From Helicoverpa zea (Eukaryota > Arthropoda > Insecta > Lepidoptera > Noctuidae), in contig NC_061474.1 of assembly GCF_022581195.2 (NCBI RefSeq), positions 3,782,001 through 3,846,000 of the forward strand: a DNA stretch of 64,000 bases, in the 5' to 3' direction. Both the position numbers and the translations under genes were made by a program. Under the pieces are notes generated by a model. The model had not been told where the DNA came from. It did not search any database and saw nothing but the letters and a program-made list of their open reading frames with translations. This document shows, piece by piece, positions 11,285-26,200 of the stretch; position 1 is the stretch's first letter; every line of letters starts with the position of its first letter.

Positions 11285-14200
11285 ATGGATGGCAAATCAT
11301 TTCTTTATTCTTGGTGCGCCAAGAAGGGACTTACGCCGGTTTACGACATTCGGGCTACAGGTATGGAAAATTACTGGTGGTTTATGATCCAATAACTGTA
11401 AATATAAGGTTCTAACCATGCTTAGGACCATTCCATGAACAATAATATCTTAAAACTGAGTGATATTATCCAATGTATTTTATAAAAATGCGAAAAAGCG
11501 ACTTAGTTTGTTATACTGTCTTGATTACTGAAGTAGTATTTTTATTTCGCTCTTACTTATCCTTAAGACGGCCCACTGACCTCTGTACTTGTCGGTGTAC
11601 CCATCACAAAGTATCTACAAGGTTACTGAAGATTTTCCATAGTCATATTTTCTCGTAAAACCTGTCTTTCTTTTGACTTCAAGGTCCAAAGCATCGCCAA
11701 CGCTTCCTATGCGAGGTCCGCGTGGAATCCATCACCTATGTCGGCGCCGGGAACTCCACAACAAAGAAGGAAGCCCAGATGAATGCTTCCAAGGACTTTG
11801 TCAGCTACCTGGTGCGGACCGGCCAGGTAGCTGCAAACGAGGTTCCGGAGGACACTAGAACTACAGTTAAGAATGAAGACGATGATCAGGGAAATGGAGA
11901 TATCCAGCAACAGCAGCTTATGCATGAGCAGCAGCAGCAAAGATCTGTTTTTCAGGTTAGTAATAGGAGTTATATGATATAATATTGTCTTGCTACTATA
12001 ACAATGCACTCATTTGTATCTAAGACCACCTTTCCACCACCAGGTCCTTTCATTTGTTATGAGTCAATCCCTTACATGTACTTTGGTTATTTGAGTCTGA
12101 TGTATTAAGTTTAATTGGCCAATAATTTAGTAATAAGAGATATGAAAATGTATTGAAGTCTGCAATTACTATAGTTTTCATAGAATGTATGTAATTTAAG
12201 TCCAAATTTTACATACATTTTACACCAAAACCATTTATTTTAACATTTTTATAGGATGGCATGGGACCGCAAATGATGGGCCAGGCGTACCAAGCATACG
12301 GTGGTCAAAGCCAGTCTTCTAACTTCACATACATGGACCGCATGCAACAACAAAAGAACGTAGAAGAGGCTGAAGACTTGGATGTCAACGCAAGTCTCCA
12401 TGGCAACTGGACCATGGAGAACGCCAAGTCTAAACTGCATCAATTCTTGCAGATTAACAAGATTAATACTGATTATATGTATAAGGCGGTCGGACCCGAT
12501 CATACGAGGTTTGTTTTGAGTCGTTTGGGGATCATTCATCCATATTTTCCATCTTATTTAATTCACCAACTCATATTTGTCATGTGTGGTCTTTATCAAA
12601 TTAAAAACAAGATCATCAAGTTTAAACCAGGTCTATAATATCTATCTCCAGTCATTCATTCACTCGCTCATCTGTTATCATTTTCAAATGCTTGCCTTCC
12701 CATTCAGATCATTAATTTTTATATGCTTGTTCTTCAAACATTGTGCCATCGAGTCATACGTATTTTATATTACAAAATATGAAGCATAGAATCAACAAAA
12801 GGAACTATACATTTATATGAAAATTTATCGTAATTATTCATTGATGTTTGCTTTATATATTTTTCTTTATTTAACCATTATAATATTATTTGATGCTTTC
12901 AAGCCACTGGTTATTCATATTGTACAAATGAAAAATCAATGGCTGCCGATATAATGTAGACAACCGGGAAGTGTTGTCAAGTAATATTTATTAACAGCCA
13001 GTTTCTTCATCAAAAGTAAAAGTCAAAGTAATGTCTAAAGTAAAAGTAACGGTCAAATTCGTTTATTAGTTTTGCTGTCACTTTAGCCTTGTAAAAACGA
13101 ATTTGACCGTTACTTTTACTTTTAGACATTACTTTGACTTTTACTTTTGATGAAGAAACTGGCTGTAAATATTGTATAGTGTTGCTGGCAATATTCATAT
13201 TTATGTGCATAATACTTTATTTGGGCTTGTCTTGAAAGAAAATATGTTGTCGATTTGTGACAAAGTATTTTCTACTAGTCTTTGCATATTTGTGAGCTTT
13301 GCACAAATAAGGTTTCATGCTTAGACTAAATTAAATGTAAAAAGGAATAGCTATGCTTAACCACAAGAATGGGACTTGAGAATGAGTGTTGCCAGCAACA
13401 AATATATTAAATAATGAAAAAGCTATTTGAAGCTGCCTTTACAATATAAAAGGTGGTTTCAAAATTAAGTGAGTTTCAAGAGCAAAGAATATACAGCTGA
13501 ACAGAACGAATCCAAGACAAATATATACCATTTTAAAATTATTGACACAAAATTATTATTTACTTTTGGGAACACTGTTACTGTTACAGCCTTTTTATCG
13601 TCCTACTGCTGGGCACAGGCCTCCTCTCACATGGAGAAGGATTGAGCATTAATCACCACGCTTGCTCAATGCGGGTTGGTGATTTCAGACTTTATAGTCC
13701 AGGTTTCCTCAAGATGTTTTCCTTCACCTTTTTATCAGCCATTGGTGTCTAAGTATACTTAGAAAGTACATACAAACTTAGAAAAGGTGCATTGGTACTT
13801 GCCTGACCCTGGAATCGAACCCACACCCTCATACTCGAAAGGTTGGTTCTTTACCCACTAGGCCACCACGACTTTTGGGAACAATAGTAGATTAATTAAT
13901 ACAAATGGTTTTCCTATTTAACACTAGTCAATTCTAACATGCAAAGAATAAACTAGTAAAACTTAGGGCACCTTATTATAAAACATGATCCTACAAAGTA
14001 GGTAGTATTTAGTTCGAGACAATGTACAATACATAGTACTAAGGTTGGTACTTTTTAGGACCATGTTTAACCATAAGGTGGAGGAAGATTTAGCTTGTCT
14101 TGAAATGGTCTGTTAATATAATTTTATTCAAGAGAGAATAATGTTCCCAGTTTGTTCCTATTGCTTCCATTTGTTAAATAATTTGTGAAATAAAAGAAGC

Positions 14201-17200
14201 ATTTATTTGGAAAGTCTATGGATTGATATAGTCTTGGAATTTGTTCTGAATATAGGTGTGTTTGAGTTCTTGAAACTGACCTCTTGGCGACACTTCCAGG
14301 ACTTATAAATTACTAAATGAGGTAAGATTATTTTAAAAAATACATATAATTTTTTTACATAAGTTCGTAGTCGATATATTATGTCTCTCAAAATACACGA
14401 GGGTACTGTTGTATTAACAAATAAAACACAAAACAGTTCAATTCCATTCCAATGGCGCCTTCAACTAAGGTGTTGCGTGTATTTCTAAACAATTATTTGA
14501 GGATCCATCAAACTAGTCAATATCTAGTCAATGCTGAAAATTCAAAGATTGTGTAAACGGGACCTTATTAATTTAGTAACAAAGGCATAATTAAATTAAA
14601 ACAACGACTAAATGTGCGTCAATTTAGAAATTATTGTCCTTAGTTAACTACACATTGAAGCACACAATAAAAGCCATTTTTACTGCCTACATTCGTAACA
14701 TTCTTTCTAATAAACTTACTCAAACTTATATTTCTCTTACACACACCAAACTTCCAGGAGTTTTTGCTGCGAGATGTCGATATACGTGCGTCAACTTGGT
14801 CGCAACGTGACCGGCCGTGAGACCGCCTCGAACAAGCAGACCGCGAGCAAATCGTGCGCCTTGTCCATCGTGAGGCAGCTGTACCATCTCGGTGTCATTG
14901 AGGCCTTTAGTGGGACGCTGAAGAAAGACAGGTAGTTTTATGTAGTAGGTACTTATAGAATTTCTGTTCTAAATTTTGGGTCATATAATTTGTCGAGGTA
15001 TATGTGTAGACATTAATTATTAAATGTCACTAATTTTCGCTAATATTTAAAGACTAAAAGTTTATAAATCCTGGTACTCAGCTACATCGGGTTAAGACTG
15101 GAAGCCGACCCTAACTAGCACTTCTTTTAGACCCTAGCTGAAATAATAAATCCTTAGTAAATAAGTATTGATATATTTTCATTGGCCCTTTTTAGGTCTT
15201 CGGAAGGCATAATGAAGCCTTACCCAGTAGCAATCAGCCCAGAACTGGAACAACAATTAGAAAACACATTGAGAGGTATACACTTGAACAAAGAATGGAA
15301 TGAAACACAAAACACTTGTACATACCTATTCTTTTTTTTTAATTTTACAAACATCATACTTCATTTCAGATCTCGAAATCCAGCCAGTAACAATAGATCC
15401 TTCAGGTACATATTCAAGCGAGGAGGGCCAATCAGGGTTAACCTTGTTACAAGTTGATAGGGTGAAAGCGATGCGGGAGGCGCGGCCTACGCCGGGAGGC
15501 GTGGTCTCCTGGTCCCCGCCCCAGGCTAATTGGAATGCTTGGACTGGCTGTAATATTGGTAAGAGAAACTTCTAGAACGACGTATGATTTCTAACCGACT
15601 TCAAAAAAAGGGTGTTCTCTGTTTGACCCGTATATATGTTTGTGCGCGATTATCTCACATTTGGCTAAACCGATTTTGATGTGATTTTCAGCAAACTATT
15701 CGTCAGAAGTTGGTTTAATTTTTTTGAAAAAAGTGTTTGCTCATTTGTTATTTTTCCTATAGATGAAGGCCCATTAGCCACTACAAGCCTGGAAGATATT
15801 AGTGCGGACCTTGAGAAACACCACAGAGATATGTGTCAAAACAGCACACTATATCAGGTTCGTGTAATTTTTACTCCATTTTCTCTATTTTCATTGAGAT
15901 TTTTTCATAAACTTGTGAATGTGTATACCAGGTTGTCTTTCGAAGTATTTATGCCTAGATTGTATCTAACCATATCGATTTTCACAAAACCTATTAATTG
16001 CTCCTTTTTGTTATCCTCTTCAAACAAGACTTTCATTCCTCCTCATCACATGCCCATACAATCACAGCCGGTTTCTACGCAGCTGCCACTTTCAAAACTT
16101 TGTCTTGTATGCTCATATCCTGTATTTAAGCCTAATAAGACCTATATTTATGCCTTGTAAAACCCGTATGTAGGGTATTGTAATATTATATCATGTATGT
16201 GTACTACAGGAAAGTATCCGTGAAAGGGAACAATTACCAGTTTATGCGATGAGGTCGCAGATCATGGAAGCTATCAATGAGAACCCCGTTATCATCATCA
16301 GAGGCAACACTGGATGCGGAAAGACTACACAGGTACACATATTTTAGTAACAACTTATATTGGGAAGAGTGCGTTAAAAAGGCTTGCTTTTGTTTTCTTG
16401 TTCATTAAGGGCCATATCACATGAGCGGATTGCGAGTGGGCCCGGGGTGAATTCTCATCAGTTCCGTCGCCAATTTTCATCAAATTGGCTGCGCGACCAC
16501 CGTGCACCCGCAACGTTTCGCGATGCCGCTCGCAATCCGCTTGTATAATATAGCCCTAAATTTAAATTTTCGGTCTAATTTGAATAATTGCTTTCGAGTT
16601 TTGTCTTGTAATCACTTTCATACATTCCCAGGTGTGTCAATTCATCCTAGATGACTACATAGCAAGTGGACAAGGTGCCTGGGCCAACATATGCGTGACA
16701 CAGCCGCGGCGTATCTCCGCTGTGAGCGTCGCGGAGAGAGTCGCCAGCGAGCGCTGTGAGGACCTCGCTAATAGTGTCGGGTATGTACCGACATGTACGA
16801 CACATAGCTAGCGGGCAGGCCGCCTGGGCAACATATGCGTAACACAGCCGCGGCGTATCTCTATATTATAAACAAGATCAATATTGATCTAAAAACCAGG
16901 TTGTTGATTCACCTATTCCTTAAACTTAAAGAGTAACCTATATATATATTATATGTTGGTACATTTTCATGTTTTTTTTTTCTTCAGAAGACCTACTATG
17001 TCTCATCGTCATACAATAAATACCAACTGTACTATATTCCACAGGTATTCAGTCCGCTTCGAGTCAATGCTGCCCAGACCGTACGGGTCCATAATGTTCT
17101 GTACCGTAGGAGTGCTGCTGAGGAAGCTGGAAGGCGGCCTCAGGGGTGTCAGTCATGTACTAGTTGATGAGGTATGTTGGATATTGTAGTTGGATGCTAT

Positions 17201-20200
17201 AGTATTATGTACATAATAGATTGCAGTCGTTTCAGGTTTAGAAGCGTCAAAGATGTTTGCTAATTTGTCATTTTTGTCGCCATTACACAGTCAAGGTGCC
17301 ATATATCCACTTAAAATCATTCATTCATCTGCCTGTATCCATGGAGGTATCCATTTTTATTAGCTTGAAAGTTAAACTATGCCTCATCTAGATCATCACA
17401 CCAGATCCAGCTGATTACCAAAGTTTTACAAGGAGTAACTTCTTATCTGACCTCTACAAACCAGTTACCTTCGCCACAATTACTAAAACCATGGCTGTCC
17501 TTAATTATAAAAAAAAAAACATCATTTCCTACTTCAATCTTCGCTGAACATTGTTGATTTTTTCCCAATACAATGCCCTTAACATTTATTTTATGTTATA
17601 GGTCCACGAACGCGACGCCGACACAGATTTCGCGCTAATCTTGCTACGTGACATGGCCCATACATACCCGGATCTGCGCATCATTCTCATGTCGGCTACT
17701 GTTGATACCACGCTGTTCACTACGTACTTCGGGAATTGTCCTGTTATTGAGGTGGGTTTTATCATAGAAATGGTTAATTTTTCGGAAAGTGTACTAAATT
17801 ATAGTTATTTTTTATATAAGAAAATTTTGTACAAAAGAATCATATTTTGATTGGGACCCAAAATGGTCCTTAATGTTCGGTTTTTGTTATTAAATATCAA
17901 AAAGCAATGATTTGTAATCATAATGTTTTTGGTATGCACATCAAATATTTTTAAACTTAATGTTTTTTGCTATACAATATAGAGCCTTTTGATATCTAAT
18001 ATGCATTTGAGTTACCACGACCGTGGCACACAAAGGGCTTCAGAAGGAACAAGGAAGGGTTTATGTCTGTTAAAGTTCCCCTTCCAATGCTCCCACAGCG
18101 GGGCTCATTTGATTCACCTACAAAAAAAGACAGCGAGAAAGGTAACTTCTACCCAATAATGAACCCTATAATACTACCCAGGTCCCAGGCCGCACATACC
18201 CAGTGCAGCAATACTTCTTAGAAGACTGCGTAGAACTGACCAAGTTCGTGCCGCCCGCCGACGTACGCAAGCGCAAGGCCACCGGCAAGAAGACCAACGC
18301 CAGGGGAGAGGAGGAGGATGATGATGATGAAGGTAGGTCGAAAGTGACTTGGGGGACTGGACGCCATAGATTAAACCCCCTCCAATCAGACGAGATCGGA
18401 GTGCCGCTGGGCCTCTTTAGTGGGTATACCGGGAACGTCTTTACCGGAGAGTCCCACATACTCTTCTCCGGTCCCCCGACGGGAAGGGCATGCGTAATAG
18501 CATTTTTTACCCAGCGACAAAAAAAAAAGTTCGAAGGTGATTTAAGTGGTGAAGGGCGGGTGTTTTTGGGGACAGCCTTTTGAAGGTAAATTACTTTTTA
18601 TCTAGTCTAGTATAATAATAATCTTCTGTGATTGTTCAGGTGGTGCCGATGAACAAGATGAAGACTTGAACAAGAACTGTCAGCTAGGCAGCCAGTACTT
18701 GCCGACCACTAGCCAAATTATGGCCAGGTTGTCTGAGAGAGATGTAAGTCTATACAATTTACAATCTCAATTTAAAGTAGCACAATAAATATATGCAGGA
18801 TTTAATAAATTAACACTTTTTGCAATAGATTAATTTTTTTTTAGAGTGAAATGTAGCTATATCTTTTTACATACAAATCTCAATTCTCGAACCTTATTTT
18901 AGTAGTAGATTATAAAGCCCTTCTTAAAGTTGTATTGGTTAAATAATCAAATGATTTATTTACCCTAGCATTTAGGACCTATTTAATCAATTACCCTATT
19001 TTCAACCGACCCAAAAAGAGGTAGGTAATATTATTAATTCTTGTTTCCATATTTTTTCCAGCTAAGTTTCGAGCTAATAGAAAGCATATTAACCTACATC
19101 CGGAACTTACAAGGCGACGGGGCGGTACTCATCTTCCTCCCTGGTTGGAACTTAATATTCGCTCTCGCCAAACATTTGTCGCAACACCAAGTGTTCGGGA
19201 ATACGTCACAGTATGTCATACTGCCGTTGCACAGTCAGATACCTAGGGAAGATCAGAAGAAAGTTTTTGTGACGCCTCCACCGGGTATGACTAAGGTAAG
19301 TTTAATTGGATATTTTTATAAATTGATATTTATATGGTTATCAACACACACTATTAAGGAAATCTATACTTCGTATTTCGCACAATATCGATCCAAAAAC
19401 TATAATCTTGTTTCATATTTTCAATGTGCAAGACAATACCAGATTTCGACTCTGATGGTCGCAAAACCTCATTTCGGGTTTTATAGCCCAAAATATAAAG
19501 TTAAAGCATAAAAGTAAACTACTTCTTACTAGTTGAAGTTTCCAGTAAAATCAGTTTAGTGTTCAAATCATACTGGTCCTAATCTTCCTCCCTGGTTGGA
19601 ACTTGATATTCGCTCTGGCCAAACATTTGTCGCAACACCAAGTGTTCGGGAATACGTCACAGTATGTCATACTGCCGTTGCACAGTCAGATACCTAGGGA
19701 AGATCAGAAGAAAGTGTTTGTTACGCCCCCACCGGGTATGACTAAGGTAAGTTGGCTTTACATTCAATATTTTTACACATAATAAAAACCTACTAGCAAT
19801 AAAATCTTTTTTATTATTTGGACCTTTAAAATCGAGAGTCAGCTTTAGTCTATTAATTTTGTCCACTACGCCATATTTTTTTTCGCACATAGTCTCGAAA
19901 AAGTATGCTCAAAACCTATGTCATGTTTGATATATTATGTCTCTTAAACAAGACATCTTTACACCAAATGTAGCCTTAAAAATCTTTTTAAGGGTTTGTA
20001 CATCCAAAAAAATATTAAATGATCAAAGTATAAAAGTAAACTTCTACCTAAATGTGGAGTTTGCAGCCACAACAGTTGAGACTATACGGTAACAAATCAG
20101 CTAGTCAAGAAAATACTTATAAAAGGTTAACGTTATTGTTCCCAGGTGATCCTATCAACGAACATAGCAGAGACGTCGATCACGATCAACGACGTGGTGT

Positions 20201-23200
20201 ACGTGATCGACTCGTGCAAGGCCAAGGTGAAACTGTTCACCTCGCACAACAACATGACCTCGTACGCCACCGTCTGGGCTAGCAGGACTAACCTTGAACA
20301 GGTAACATAACATACTCAACCATTTTACAGGGGTCAGTGAAAAGAACATAATTTACTTTGGAACATCTCTGGTTAAAAATACCACCGTGAACGGTGACCT
20401 TTTTTTCCTGTATCTTAATAAATATTGGGGTCGGCGCAATATGTCTTCCTCTTCCATTTTTCCCCGTCACTCGTCACTCCCTTCCTATTCATGTCATCTT
20501 TCAGGCAATCCACCCATCTTTCCTGAGGTCTTCCTCTTCCTCTCCATCCATGTACATACCTGATGACTATCCATGACAAAAAAGGTATATTTTGCTACCT
20601 TTACACTCGCGTTAAAATAATACTTAATTATTATTATTTTCAGCGCAAAGGTCGTGCAGGTAGAGTGAGGCCGGGTGTTTGCTTCACGCTGTGTTCCCGC
20701 GCCCGCTTCGACCGACTCGAAGAACATCAGACTGCCGAGATGTTCCGCACTCCTCTGCACGAGTTGGCTCTCAGGTAATTATATACTTTTAGGCGTTTTT
20801 CCCACTCTCAACAACAAAATAATACATACCCGGAAATATGCCTTTTAACTTCGAATATATATATATGCTTCGAATTGGCTAGGAAACAACCTTACAGTTA
20901 GACATGTGTTGCGCCACTTGTTCCCAGCAAAGACATAAATCGTGTAGGGTGGGCGTTTTGAAGGCTGTTTTTTGTTTTTGTTCGAAATGATCTGAAGTAT
21001 CAGACTAATTTGAACATGAAACCTACTCTAGGTTTCATTTAAAAACATGCTTGATTATACAAGCTGTTGATTTGCATCCGTGCCATATTCAAGGTCGTAC
21101 TTATGCTAATGATTCTCGACCCAAATCAACAAAAAAATTGGTACGTAATTTTTTTTTTTTTCGAAATTCCGTCAATGTTATCTAGCCGTATTTAACTTGG
21201 CGCGTGTGTTGCTGGCCTTAAAATCGTGCTACGCACTACACGTGCTACACACAAACGCAAAAACACAAAGCATACGCAACGATCATTCATAAATTTCATT
21301 CATAAAATTGGATTACTTCTGAAATACTACGACATTACAATGACAAAAAAAGCAGTGCATATTAGCTATTTCCCGGCCACTGTACTCCAATCGATTATTT
21401 ACGTATTTTATGTCCTCCTCCTGGAATATGGCACAAATGCAAATCAACACCTTGTATAGGATGATCTAAAAGGTAATGCCACACTATAAAATCATTCACA
21501 AAAATACTTATTTGATATTTATATATTTTTCTTATAATTCCAGTATAAAGCTCCTCCGGCTGGGCAGCATCGGGCACTTCCTGTCAAAGGCGCCGGAGCC
21601 GCCGCCGCTGGACGCGGTGATCGAGGCGGAGGCGCTGCTGCGCGAGCTCGGCTGCCTCGACGCCGCCGACAGCCTCACGCCGCTCGGCACTATACTCGCC
21701 AAGCTGCCTATAGGTACGTACTTTAAAACCAAGATCCCAAGATCACCGACAAAAAAGTCAGTTTTCTTAAAACAGCTGATCATCTACCGAGCCTTTTCCC
21801 AACTATGTTGAGGTCGGCTTCCAGTCTAACCGGACTAAGTCGAGTACCAGCCTTTTACTAGAAGCTGCCTATCTAACCTCCTCAAGCCAGTTACCCAGGT
21901 AACCCAATACCCCTAGGTAAGTCTGGTATAGTGGTTTCTGGCTCCTGCAATGACTACTCGTAACAACTGCCAAGGATGTTCAATGACAGCCGTATATGTA
22001 ATCTGATATAGGTATCGTTATATTTTGCATTAAAAAGTTTATCAGGTACATTTAAATTTTAAGAAACATGATTGGTTGTCAATCTAGCGTTCGTGCATCA
22101 GGCATCGTTACCATACGGTTTGAGTTCGTGGACCTTTGCATTTTGGGGCGGAAAATCCGCTAATTACCGTAATATTTAACCTTGAATTATTATATATAAA
22201 GAATATTAATAATTTAAACATCCCCATTTGTCCTTAGAACCCCGTCTCGGCAAAATGATGGTGCTAGGCTTCGTCCTCGGCGTGGGTGATGCATTAACAA
22301 CAATGGCGGCCAACTCCACCACTTTCCCCGAGATCTTCGTAGTGGAGGGGCGGAGGCGCCTGTCCAACCACCAGCGGGCGCTAGCAGGGGATAGGGCTTC
22401 GGATCATGTCGCTATGCTTAATGCTTTTCAGGTGAGTTGGGAATTTGTTGTATTTTTTAATTGATTTATATTTAGGTGGAGATATTTATGTATGTACATA
22501 TATTCTATAAGGCCCATATTAAACTTCAATTTTGCCTACAAAAATTGTTTACCTATTTAAGCCCAAGTTCACCGACAGCATAAATAAATAAATAAAATAA
22601 ATGTATTATGTAATAATATTGTATATGGTTTACTACAAGTTTTTATATGATTTATTTATTTTTAATTTATTTAGGATGAAGATTGGTATAAATGTTGTTT
22701 GTTTTACTTAGATGTGGGAAAGAGAGCACGCCAAAGGCGAGGAGGCGGAGACTCGGTGGTGCGAGTGGAAGGGGCTGCAGCAGACTACTATGAGAGTCAC
22801 CTCCGAAGCCAAGTATCAGCTCACTAGTAAGTTTTAACTACTGGAATAATTTATCCTTCACTTATACACCATTTGAGTAGGCAGATAACTAAAGCTACAC
22901 AATCTTGAAAATAACTCAAATACATATTAAAGAAATAGACTATGCATTGCTTAAAATAATAATTGAATTAATTACTTTACAGTTTTAAGTAGTCATATCA
23001 AGTAGATCCAAATGGGGTATAATTGTGATCTTTGAGCTATGGCATTTATATTATACCTACATACCTAATTGTGTATCTTTTATTTTCAGATATCCTGACA
23101 ACAGCCATCGGTTTCCCTGAAGAGTGTTGCATGGCACAGCGTTGGCACCCCGTGGGGTCAGACCCCACGCTGGACCTGGTGATAGCTCTCATGTGCATGG

Positions 23201-26200
23201 GGCTCTACCCCAACGTGTGTCTGCACCAGGGGAAGAGGAAGGTCAGGACTTGAGCTTAGATATAGTGGCTTTTTGTTTCACAGCTTACCTTCCAAGTGGG
23301 TTTTAGATTAGGTACTTACTAGTGGTGACGGAAACCTGGACTTTCCGAGCCTAGACCTACAGAGTTTATCGTGTACGCGAATACGTGGATACAGTTGTAC
23401 GCCCTATTTCTTTAGTTCCATAGTCCGATCGGATGGACAATCCCTCACAAGCGGAGAGTGATCAGAAGCAGGACCAGCCACGACTATAACTATGTTTTCT
23501 ATTAAGTTAATCATGTCTTTCTTGTGATAAACAACTAAAAAAAAAATAAGAAGCTTTCGTTCTGGTGTAATCCATGTACAAGGGTAATGATCAGGATCTA
23601 TCTCGGTACGTATGTTTAAAAGCGTATAAGTATCCAATAGTGTGTCATATTTTTACTTCGAAAAGAGGGTGTTACAAATTCTTTTTTCGCCCCAGGTGCT
23701 AACAACAGAAGGCAAGCCAGCCTTAATACACAAGACATCAGTGAACTGCAGCAACCAGGAGCAGCGGTTCCCTTCGCCGCTGTTCGTGTTCGGCGAGAAG
23801 GTTCGCACCCGCGCCATCAGCTGCAAGCAGACCAGCATGGTGGCGCCGCTACACCTGCTGCTCTTCGCCAGCAGGAAGGTCGAGTGGGTAAGGAAGACCA
23901 GCTCTAATACACAAGACATCAGCTGCAAGCAGACCAGCATGGTGGCGCCGCTACACCTGCTGCTCTTCGCCAGCAGGAAGGTCGAGTGGGTAAGGAAGAC
24001 CAGCTCTAATACACAAGACATCAGCTGCAAGCAGACCAGCATGGTGGCGCCGCTACACCTGCTGCTCTTCGCCAGCAGGAAGGTCGAGTGGGTAAGGAAG
24101 ACCAGCTCTAATACACAAGACATCAGCTGCAAGCAGACCAGCATGGTGGCGCCGCTACACCTGCTGCTCTTCGCCAGCAGGAAGGTCGAGTGGGTAAGGA
24201 AGACCAGCTCTAATACACAAGACATCAGCTGCAAGCAGACCAGCATGGTGGCGCCGCTACACCTGCTGCTCTTCGCCAGCAGGAAGGTCGAGTGGGTAAG
24301 GAAGACCAGCTCTAATACACAAGACATCAGCTGCAAGCAGACCAGCATGGTGGCGCCGCTACACCTGCTGCTCTTCGCCAGCAGGAAGGTCGAGTGGGTA
24401 AGGAAGACCAGCTCTAATACACAAGACATCAGCTGCAAGCAGACCAGCATGGTGGCGCCGCTACACCTGCTGCTCTTCGCCAGCAGGAAGGTCGAGTGGG
24501 TAAGGAAGACCAGCTCTAATACACAAGACATCAGCTGCAAGCAGACCAGCATGGTGGCGCCGCTACACCTGCTGCTCTTCGCCAGCAGGAAGGTCGAGTG
24601 GGTAAGGAAGACCAGCTCTAATACACAAGACATCAGCTGCAAGCAGACCAGCATGGTGGCGCCGCTACACCTACTGCTCTTCGCCAGCAGGAAGGTCGAG
24701 TGGGTAAGGAAGACCAGCTCTAATACACAAGACATCAGCTGCAAGCAGACCAGCAAGGTGGCGCCGCTACACCTGCTGCTCTTCGCCAGCAGGAAGGTCG
24801 AGTGGGTAAGGAAGACCAGCTCTAATACACAAGACATCAGCTGCAAGCAGACCAGCATGGTGGCGCCGCTACACCTGCTGCTCTTCGCCAGCAGGAAGGT
24901 CGAGTGGGTAAGGAAGACCAGCTCTAATACACAAGACATCAGCTGCAAGCAGACCAGCATGGTGGCGCCGCTACACCTGCTGCTCTTCGCCAGCAGGAAG
25001 GTCGAGTGGGTAAGGAAGACCAGCTCTAATACACAAGACATCAGCTGCAAGCAGACCAGCATGGTGGCGCCGCTACACCTGCTGCTCTTCGCCAGCAGGA
25101 AGGTCGAGTGGGTAAGGAAGACCAGCTCTAATACACAAGACATCAGCTGCAAGCAGACCAGCATGGTGGCGCCGCTACACCTGCTGCTCTTCGCCAGCAG
25201 GAAGGTCGAGTGGGTAAGGAAGACCAGCTCTAATACACAAGACATCAGCTGCAAGCAGACCAGCATGGTGGCGCCGCTACACCTGCTGCTCTTCGCCAGC
25301 AGGAAGGTCGAGTGGGTAAGGAAGACCAGCTCTAATACACAAGACATCAGCTGCAAGCAGACCAGCATGGTGGCGCTGCTACACCTGCTGCTCTTCGCCA
25401 GCAGGAAGGTCGAGTGGGTAAGGAAGACCAGCTCTAATACACAAGACATCAGCTGCAAGCAGACCAGTCGAGTGGGTACCTAAGTAGAAAGCATAATCAG
25501 CTAGGACCATGGGAGTAAGGAGGATACAGCTGAAAGCCAATGAGTTGCGGGATTGTTCGAAAGAGTTACCGCGGCCCTGGTACATAAAAGGCACACGAAG
25601 GAATATGATGGGAAATAGCCAGTAAGAGTCTGACACTCCCTCACGCTGCTAAGATAGAGTCATTTCATGATTTCCCATGGAAAAAGCTAAGTGTAAAAAG
25701 CTAAGTGCCAGTGTTTTATGAGCCGCTATTACATTTGACACGTATTATATCTTAGCAAAACTAGTTTCTGGTTTTTGACTACATAAATTCCGAAACTAAT
25801 AAATTAAAATAGCGCTTGACTTGACGAGTTGGAAGTACTCGTCAAGTCAATCAAGCGCTGTTTTAATTTTGTTAACCATGAGATCCCCTGTGCAATCAAA
25901 AAATATTACAACTAACCAAGTTTCACACATATCTAAAACCTACCTGAAATTTCCAGATAGACAACGTAGTCCGGCTAGACAACTGGTTGAACTTCGACAT
26001 GAACCCTCGCTCGGCTGCGCTGGTGACGGCGCTCAGGCCGGCTATAGAGAAGCTTGTGGAGAGAGCGGCAGCCGAACCTGATGCAGCTCTGCAGTTCTCG
26101 CCCAATGAACAGAAGGTTTGTAGATATGGGTGTATTTCCCTTTAGTGTCGGCTCAAGAGTTAGAAGACAATCAGTAGGACAATAAAATTCTCAAAACGGA

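Noticed and set aside
23816..25475. CRISPR-like array
   Set aside because: Units are tandem and nearly identical with no variable spacers, in an animal exon.
23642..25483. A 613-residue plus-strand frame and a 601-residue minus-strand frame as novel repetitive proteins
   Set aside because: Both are products of the 102-bp period (a multiple of three without stops). The plus frame begins with exon 21 of the helicase; the minus frame is its shadow.
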